This document shows positions 61,258 to 64,000 of a DNA stretch of 64,000 bases, piece after piece. The position numbers were made by a program, and so were the translations under genes. The number at the start of each line of letters is the position of its first letter. Position 1 is the first letter of the stretch. Under the pieces are notes generated by a model. It was given only the letters and a program-made list of their open reading frames with translations. It had not been told where the DNA came from and did no database searches. The stretch is from Oscillospiraceae bacterium (GTDB lineage: Bacteria; Bacillota; Clostridia; Oscillospirales; Oscillospiraceae). The stretch is from the NCBI GenBank assembly GCA_015068455.1, contig SVKO01000001.1, forward strand, positions 281,160-345,159. The letters run 5' to 3'.

Positions 61258-63417
61258 ATGGTAACGCATAAGCAATTTCCGAATCACCGCATTTTTGAGA
61301 CCGACATCGGCGGCCGCCCCTTCACCGTGGAGGTGGGCAAGGTGGCCGAGCTGGCCAACGCTGAGGCCATCTGCCGCTACGGCGACACCGTGGTGCTGTG
61401 CACCGTCACCGCTTCCCCCCTGCCCAAGGTGGGCTTTGACTACTTCCCCCTGACCATCGAGGTGGAGGAGCGCATGTTCGCCGTGGGCCGCATCCCCGGC
61501 AGCTTCAACCGCCGCGAGGGCCGTCCCTCCGAGCGGGGCATCCTCATCTCCCGCCTCATCGACCGCCCCATGCGTCCCCTGTTCGACGACGAGCTGCGCA
61601 ACGACGTGGTGGTCACCAACACCATCCTGGCCAATGATTTCGACAACCCTGTGGAAATCGTCGCCGCCATCGGCTCTTCCCTGGTCGTGGCCTACTCCGA
61701 CGTGCCCTGGGGCGGCCCCACCGCCACCACCAACGTCTGCTACCTGGACGGCCGGTATATCATCAACCCCTCCCAGGACGAGCGCAACGCCTGCGCCTGC
61801 TTCGTGACCATCGCCTCCACCCATGAGAAGGTGGTCATGATCGAGACCGAGGCCAAGGAGATCCCCGAGGATATCCTGCTCGAGTGCATCCGCCTGGCCC
61901 ACGAGACCAACATCAAGGTCGTGGAGTTCATCAACGAGATCGTCGCCGTCATCGGCAAGCCGAAGTTCACCTTCGAGAAGGCCGCCGTCAACCACGAGCT
62001 GCTGGACGATCTGATGGCCTACGGCATGGATCAGATCGAGTACGCCCTGGACACCGACGACAAGAACCTGCGCGACGAGCGCATCACCGCCGCCCACGTG
62101 GACTTCCAGGAGAAGTTCGGCGAAAAGTATCCCGACTTTGACGACCACATCGAGGTCTGCCTCTACAAGATGCAGAAAAAGGTGGTCAAGAAGTGGCTGC
62201 TGGCGGGCAAGCGCGTGGACGGCCGCGGCATGGACGAGATCCGTCCCCTGGCCGCCGAGGTCGGCGTGCTGCCCCGGGTCCACGGCTCCGGCCTGTTCAC
62301 CCGCGGTCAGACCCAGGTGCTCTCCGTGTGCACCCTCAATACCCTGAGCGCCGCGCAGAAGCTCGATACCGTCTACGACGAGACCGAGAAGCGCTATATG
62401 CACCACTACAACTTCCCCGCCTTCTCCACCGGCGAGGCGAAGCCCGCCCGCTCCACCTCCCGCCGCGAGATCGGCCACGGCTCCCTGGCCGAGAAGGCCC
62501 TGCTGCCCGTGATCCCCAGCGTGGAGGAGTTCCCCTACGCCATCCGCGTGGTCTCTGAGGTCGTGTCCTCCAACGGCTCCACCTCCCAGGGCTCCATCTG
62601 CGGCTCCACCCTGGCCCTCATGGACGCCGGCGTGCCCATCAAGCGGCCCGTGGCCGGCATCTCCTGCGGCCTGATCTCCGACCAGGAGACCGGCGTCTGG
62701 CGCACCTTCACCGACATCCAGGGCGTGGAAGACTTCCACGGCGAGATGGACTTCAAGGTCGCCGGCACCACCGAGGGCGTCACCGCCATCCAGATGGACC
62801 TGAAGAACGACGGCCTGACCATGGAGATCATCGCCGACGCGCTGGAGCGCTGCCGCAAGGCCCGTCTGGAGATCCTCAATGAGATCATGCTGCCCTGCAT
62901 CGCCGAGCCGCGGCCCGAGGTTTCCGAGTACGCGCCCAAGATGCTCAGCATGAAGATCGACCCGGAGAAGATCCGCGAGGTCATCGGCTCCGGCGGCAAG
63001 ACCATCCAGAAGATCTGCGCCGACACCGGCGCCAAGATCGACATCGAGGACGACGGCAGCGTGTTCATCTCCGCGGTGGACATCGAGGCCGTGCAGGCCG
63101 CGAAGAAGATGATCGACGACATCTGCTTCGTGCCCGAGGTGGGCAAGCTGTACTACGGCAAGGTCGTGCGCATCCTGCCCATCGGCGCGTTCGTGGAGCT
63201 GGCCCCCGGCAAGGACGGCCTGGTGCACATCTCCAAGCTGGAGAACCGCCGCGTGGAAAAGGTCGAGGACGTGCTGAACATCGGCGATATGACCTGGGTC
63301 AAGGTCACCGAGATCGACGAGAAGGGCCGCGTCAACCTGAGCCGCCGCGACGCTCTGCGCGAGATGAACGGCGAAACCGCCGCCTCTGTGCATCCCCGCA
63401 GAAAAAAGTCCGAATAA
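61258..63417 (+). CDS. pnp: Polyribonucleotide nucleotidyltransferase (PNPase)
   Basis: 719 residues. Two RNase PH domains: the first contains ERMFAVGRIPGSFNRREGRPSERGIL and the second GLFTRGQTQVLSVCTLNTL, FPAFSTGEAKPAR and CGSTLALMDAGVPI. They are joined by an all-alpha region. A KH domain (IREVIGSGGKTIQKICADTG) and an S1 domain (GKLYYGKVVRILPIGAFVELAPGKDGLVHIS) follow. 3'-5' phosphorolytic mRNA decay. ATCAGGAGGTTTTTCT precedes ATG 61258. Confidence 0.98.
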   Translation: MVTHKQFPNHRIFETDIGGRPFTVEVGKVAELANAEAICRYGDTVVLCTVTASPLPKVGFDYFPLTIEVEERMFAVGRIPGSFNRREGRPSERGILISRLIDRPMRPLFDDELRNDVVVTNTILANDFDNPVEIVAAIGSSLVVAYSDVPWGGPTATTNVCYLDGRYIINPSQDERNACACFVTIASTHEKVVMIETEAKEIPEDILLECIRLAHETNIKVVEFINEIVAVIGKPKFTFEKAAVNHELLDDLMAYGMDQIEYALDTDDKNLRDERITAAHVDFQEKFGEKYPDFDDHIEVCLYKMQKKVVKKWLLAGKRVDGRGMDEIRPLAAEVGVLPRVHGSGLFTRGQTQVLSVCTLNTLSAAQKLDTVYDETEKRYMHHYNFPAFSTGEAKPARSTSRREIGHGSLAEKALLPVIPSVEEFPYAIRVVSEVVSSNGSTSQGSICGSTLALMDAGVPIKRPVAGISCGLISDQETGVWRTFTDIQGVEDFHGEMDFKVAGTTEGVTAIQMDLKNDGLTMEIIADALERCRKARLEILNEIMLPCIAEPRPEVSEYAPKMLSMKIDPEKIREVIGSGGKTIQKICADTGAKIDIEDDGSVFISAVDIEAVQAAKKMIDDICFVPEVGKLYYGKVVRILPIGAFVELAPGKDGLVHISKLENRRVEKVEDVLNIGDMTWVKVTEIDEKGRVNLSRRDALREMNGETAASVHPRRKKSE

Positions 63418-63419
63418 GC

Positions 63420-63454
63420 AAAAACAGCCGCCGGTCGGCGGCTGTTTTCTTTTT
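63420..63454 (+). terminator. Terminator of pnp
   Basis: AAAACAGCCGCC pairs with GGCGGCTGTTTT around GGTC, then CTTTTT. Confidence 0.93.
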
Positions 63455-63463
63455 GCATCCGTT

Positions 63464-63493
63464 GAAAAACAGAGCCCGCGAAGGCGGGCTCTG
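63464..63493 (-). terminator. Terminator of the repeat-containing protein gene
   Basis: Minus strand AGAGCCCGC pairs with GCGGGCTCT, followed by GTTTTTC. Confidence 0.85.
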
Positions 63494-63499
63494 TCGTCT

Positions 63500-64000
63500 T
63501 TATTTCCTGTCGCGGTGGAACAGGCCGCGTTTGCTTTTGGCCGACGCGGCGCCGCTGTGTCCTGCGTCTTCTCTCCGGGGCGTATGGGACACGGCCTCCA
63601 GCGTCTTGTACGCCTGGCGCACGTCCTCCTCCGTCGTCGTCGCCAGCACCTCGCGGACAATGGCGTCCAGCTCCGGATCATCGTAGGACGCGGGCTTTGC
63701 AGGGGCATCCTGCCTCGGAATGGGCGCCGCCTTGGCCGCCTCCATGGCGGTCCTCCGGACGGGCTCCGCGGCACGCGCCGGTGTTTCCGCTGGCGTCTCG
63801 CGGACGGGCTTCCGCTCCGGCTCACGCTTCGGCGCCTGGACGGGCGTCTCGCGGACGGGCTTCCGCTCCGGCTCGCGCTTCGGCGCCTGGACGGGCGTCT
63901 CGCGGACGGGCTTCCGCTCCGGCTCGCGCTTCGGCGCCTGGACGGGCGTCTCGCGGACGGGCTTCTGCTCTATCTCGCGCTTCGGCGCCTGGACGGGCGT
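63500..64000 (-). CDS. C-terminal part of a protein with 17-residue Pro/Arg/Glu-rich tandem repeats (partial)
   Basis: Only the last ~166 residues are inside the window, and the frame stays open to its right edge. From about 63792 to 64000 it consists of 51-bp tandem repeats encoding VQAPKREPERKPVRETP, with the outermost copy changed to VQAPKREIEQKPVRETP. Then come RAAEPVRRTAMEAAKAAPIP, a short acidic helix (YDDPELDAIVREVLATTTEEDVRQAYKTLEA) and a basic end (SKRGLFHRDRK). Low-complexity charged linkers of this type occur in membrane-associated and division proteins, but I cannot assign a family. A terminator follows. Confidence 0.75.
   Translation of the reverse strand, partial: TPVQAPKREIEQKPVRETPVQAPKREPERKPVRETPVQAPKREPERKPVRETPVQAPKREPERKPVRETPAETPARAAEPVRRTAMEAAKAAPIPRQDAPAKPASYDDPELDAIVREVLATTTEEDVRQAYKTLEAVSHTPRREDAGHSGAASAKSKRGLFHRDRK

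Noticed and set aside
61243..63825. Long minus-strand reading frame opposite pnp
   Set aside because: Shadow of a high-GC coding sequence; its His/Asp/Gly/Leu-rich composition has no family match and pnp is certain.
63792..64000. CRISPR array
   Set aside because: Repeats are contiguous, 51 bp, in frame and without unique spacers; they encode a repetitive protein.

Overview
The window is high-GC chromosomal DNA from a Gram-positive anaerobe of the class Clostridia, most likely an Oscillospiraceae/Ruminococcaceae-type gut bacterium (inference). The support is a T-box leader on alaS, an L-box (lysine riboswitch) on dapA-dapB-lysC, a BceRSAB-type two-component/ABC module, S-layer-homology proteins, a type III glutamine synthetase, clean sigma-A promoters and parS sites matching the Firmicute consensus. 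I see no prophage, complete insertion sequence or CRISPR array. Mobile or repetitive content is limited to small palindromic intergenic elements and a tRNA-tail repeat array.

Layout. 1-5.0 kb: the N-terminal part of alaS with its T-box, then an MBOAT/deacetylase pair likely to act on a surface polymer, then a small membrane protein. 5.1-9.7 kb: a translation-associated operon with a TetM-like ribosomal GTPase fused to a NYN (YacP/Rae1-type) nuclease domain, ylmH and an rRNA methyltransferase. 9.7-11.0 kb: a small membrane protein and a PLD-fold protein without HKD motifs, on the minus strand. 11.1-14.4 kb: the L-box-controlled dapA-dapB-lysC operon. 14.7-17.4 kb: purA-purB. 17.6-20.1 kb: a radical SAM protein, tRNA-Val(GAC) followed by copies of its own 3' tail, and a frameshifted mgtC. 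20.3-26.2 kb: response regulator, sensor kinase, ABC ATPase and permease, then an erythromycin-esterase-like exported protein. 26.4-31.0 kb: small enzymes and two transporters. 31.5-35.7 kb: parA-parB-coiled-coil protein-serS-mscL on the minus strand with two parS sites upstream.

35.7-45.6 kb: lipoprotein, mtaB, an HPr-like protein, a DUF523 protein, rimM-trmD, a sirtuin, glnN, a DUF554 protein, an RNA methyltransferase and a WYL regulator. 45.6-57 kb: an envelope-rich region with an SLH/peptidase-like protein, a cation efflux protein, an IolG-type dehydrogenase, an SLH/L,D-transpeptidase, an unlisted 52-residue Cys/Gly-rich protein, a CBS protein and two tandem paralogues that combine an exported N-terminal domain with a cytoplasmic zinc ribbon. 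57-64 kb: trmL-pgk-tpiA on the minus strand, then rpsO and pnp with structured leaders and palindromic elements, and the C-terminal end of a repeat-containing protein.

The most promising candidate for an undescribed system is the 5.1-9.7 kb operon: a ribosome A-site GTPase carrying an mRNA-nuclease-type domain, next to YlmH, suggests a ribosome-rescue or quality-control unit (inference). Also worth attention are the MBOAT that lacks both family histidines beside a DHHW-NodB chimera, the zinc-ribbon paralogue pair, the tRNA-Val tail array and the pnp leader hairpin.
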